In this document: positions 20,217-21,799 of the stretch, piece by piece
How positions within the stretch are numbered: position 1 is the stretch's first letter
Layout: every line of letters begins with the position of its first letter
NCBI RefSeq assembly: GCF_001039355.2
Contig: NW_019775952.1
Location: 64,001-85,799 of the forward strand
DNA: 21,799 nt
Origin: Lingula anatina
Lineage: Eukaryota > Brachiopoda > Lingulata > Lingulida > Lingulidae
Reading direction: 5' to 3'
Made by a program: the position numbers and the translations under genes
Notes under the pieces: generated by a model
Database searches by the model: none
Told to the model about the DNA's origin: nothing
What the model saw: the letters and a program-made list of their open reading frames with translations, nothing else

Positions 20217-21551
20217 ATGGACGTCCGCCTCATAGCTAGCAACATGTTTTGCTCTCTACTGCGACTTCTGTTGTGCTTTCATTTTTGTCTTATAGTGAAC
20301 ACCAGTAATAGCTACCCATCACCGCAAGAATCGCTGCTCTTTCGGGAAACCCTGGACCGACGTGAGGTAATTAACAGGTTATGTCCACTAATTAACAACA
20401 CTTTCTCTTGCGGAAGCGTTTCGCCTTACTGTAGTTGTGCCCCGGAAACCTGCATGGCTTACGGTGACTGTTGTTATGATGTCGCTTTTAATACACCAGA
20501 AATTGAAATAAGGAGGTTAAAAAATGTCAAGAATAAGAGAAACGAGACGTCGTGTGTGACTCTGCCAGGGATGCCAAACGCGGTGAAGATGATTACATCT
20601 TGCCTGCCAAATACCGACAATATTACCTCCATGGAATGTTTCAAAGCAGGCAGAACAACCGATCTAGATCCGAAAAAAGACCTACCAGTCTGGTCCAAGA
20701 CAAGTCGTCTGGTGTATAGAAATCTTTACTGTGCTGTTTGTCACAATGATACAGATATAGAGCCCTGGCTACTTTTTTTTCATTGCAAATCGCCTGACAT
20801 AATCGATTCATTGCCCAGAAATTCCACGGACAAACTTTCTTTGTTGAGACAAATAGCATCTTTGCCGAGTTGTTCAATTTTGTTTAAACACCGCTCTCAT
20901 ATGGAAGGTGATATGCACGTGTGTAGGACAAATATCAGCAAAAATTCTGACATCATTACTGTAGATTTCTCATCAGTAGATTCATGGTATGAAGAATGGA
21001 TGGCGCAATTTCAACCTTTTGAATATGGAGACCTTATCCAAACTTGCAACGTTACAGGCCTTTGGGAGCAGTATGATGACAATGAGAGGGAGCAATGTGA
21101 AGCATATAACCAGTGGGTTGTAGGAGGGATGCCACCTCCTCTGTATTCTACAACGCCAACGACTTCGACCACGACGACGGTGTCAACAACACTTGTTTAT
21201 TATCCAGTCGACCTTGAAATAAAACCAGACAATCCCTCCCCAATTACGAGACCAATTTGTTCTGGGTATTGTCCTGACGAGAGATCAAAACTGTGGTCAA
21301 CTTTCGGCCTGTTTGCTAATCCTCATTGCGCCACGTGCAATGGTATAATCCTTGAGAAAAACAGTCTAATTTGTCCACAGATGATACAGGACACACAGAC
21401 TAATGCCGGGCCTGGTAAACTTCCGGATACTGAAGGCATCCGACCCTTTTCTATGATGATGGATTTTGGTCCGGATATCAGAATTGAAACAGATCGTGAA
21501 AGGAACATACAAGAGGGATGTCCGGCAGGATACATTAAAAGACAAGGATAC
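20217..21551 (+). CDS. Exon 1 of class B GPCR with SMB-like N-terminus, paralog C (partial gene)
   Basis: It opens at ATG 20217 (MDVRLIASN) with the conserved second Met at 20244 (MFCSLLRLLLCFHFCLIV signal peptide), and encodes 445 residues to a phase-0 donor TAC|GTAAGT at 21552. The SMB-like core (C-x6-CSC-x4-C-x5-CC-x-D) is at residues 65-88. YRNLYCAVCHND and FANPHCATCNG are the two related Cys blocks, with a Thr-rich linker (TTPTTSTTTTVSTT) between them. Exon 1 is more like B in its first ~100 residues and more like A in parts of the middle. Exon 2 with the membrane domain lies beyond the window. Read-through past the donor would give VSSDVHCVLC and stop. Confidence 0.87.
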
Positions 21552-21720
21552 GTAAGTAGTGATGTTCATTGTGTATTGTGTTGACACGACTGGTATAGTT
21601 TTGATAATTCATACATTCGTACCTGTATATTTGGTGAATAAAACAAATCTTCAGACATGAAGATTTATTATTATGCATGCCCAGGGAACTTGTATGTCGC
21701 ATCTCATCCTTTTTCTCATT
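21552..21720 (+). other. Start of intron 1 of gene C
   Basis: GTAAGT (21552-21557) then sequence homologous to the introns of A and B, including the intronic AATAAA at 21637-21642. Homology stops at 21720 (...ttctcatt). Confidence 0.75.
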
Positions 21721-21799
21721 CAGGGCCGTAGCCTCTGGGGGGGGGGGGGGGGGGGGGGGGGGGAGGCCCCCCCCCCGGGGTTTGGGGGGGAAAAAAAAA
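21721..21799. other. Likely mobile-element edge followed by low-quality homopolymer contig end
   Basis: Homology to introns A and B ends exactly where CAGGGCCGTAGCC begins. That word resembles ends of common invertebrate DNA transposons, some of which (hAT-like) begin CAGGG. After it come 27 G, then runs of C, G, T, G and A to the end of the window. Such stacked homopolymers are typical of unreliable sequence at a contig end. The element call is weak; the artefact call is stronger. Confidence 0.5.

Noticed and set aside
1-21799. CRISPR arrays, operons, rRNA and tRNA genes
   Set aside because: No regular spacer-repeat array, no bacterial gene layout and no cloverleaf or rRNA-like segment was seen; the window is eukaryotic.

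Overview
The window looks like nuclear DNA of an invertebrate animal, probably marine. It is AT-rich, and its genes carry a canonical GTAAGT...TTTACAG intron. The proteins are large extracellular receptors of the Methuselah-like/adhesion-type class B GPCR kind, with an N-terminal somatomedin-B-like module. The window also holds a PIF/Harbinger-type DNA transposon. I cannot name the phylum from sequence alone; a cnidarian, lophotrochozoan or invertebrate deuterostome would all fit.

The whole window is one tandem array of four paralogous receptor genes on the + strand, here called Z, A, B and C. Z contributes only its last 336 coding bases (2-337). A is complete (exons 1936-3297 and 4858-7110, about 1204 aa). 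B is complete (exons 9864-11162 and 12465-14732, about 1188 aa). C contributes exon 1 (20217-21551) and the first ~170 bases of its intron before the contig ends in homopolymer junk. Each gene has the same plan. Exon 1 encodes a signal peptide, an SMB-like CxC...CC module, and two Cys-rich blocks joined by a Thr-rich linker. One phase-0 intron of 1.3-1.6 kb follows. Exon 2 encodes a short CxxxxCP...C knot, a ~430-residue ectodomain, seven membrane segments and a short Ser/Thr-rich tail. A classical GPS cleavage motif is not visible.

The spacers are duplicated along with the genes. The repeat unit is about 7.9 kb: A to B is 7.9 kb, and B to C is 10.4 kb because of a 2.5 kb transposon plus an extra piece of 3' flank. 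Each start is preceded by the same ~50-bp block, with an HNF1-like GTTAATTATC(A/T)AC, a TGACGCA motif and TTTTTAAA. Each also has, 140-640 bp upstream, an antisense short ORF or its decayed relic. The spacers contain degenerate ~140-bp repeats.

The B-C spacer is interrupted at 16681-19210 by a decayed PIF/Harbinger-like element. It has terminal inverted repeats, the C-terminal part of a DDE transposase on + (one internal stop) and a convergent basic/coiled-coil ORF end on - (one internal stop). Inside it lies an 869-bp segment bounded by perfect 18-bp inverted repeats.

The points most worth following are these. The 206-residue membrane block of A and B differs only synonymously while the ectodomains have diverged. 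A stop codon and AATAAA just inside intron 1 of A and C could give a secreted ectodomain isoform. There is also a recombination scar in the B-C spacer. I see no clearly new defence or catalytic system. The array itself, and possibly its antisense ORF, are the unusual content.
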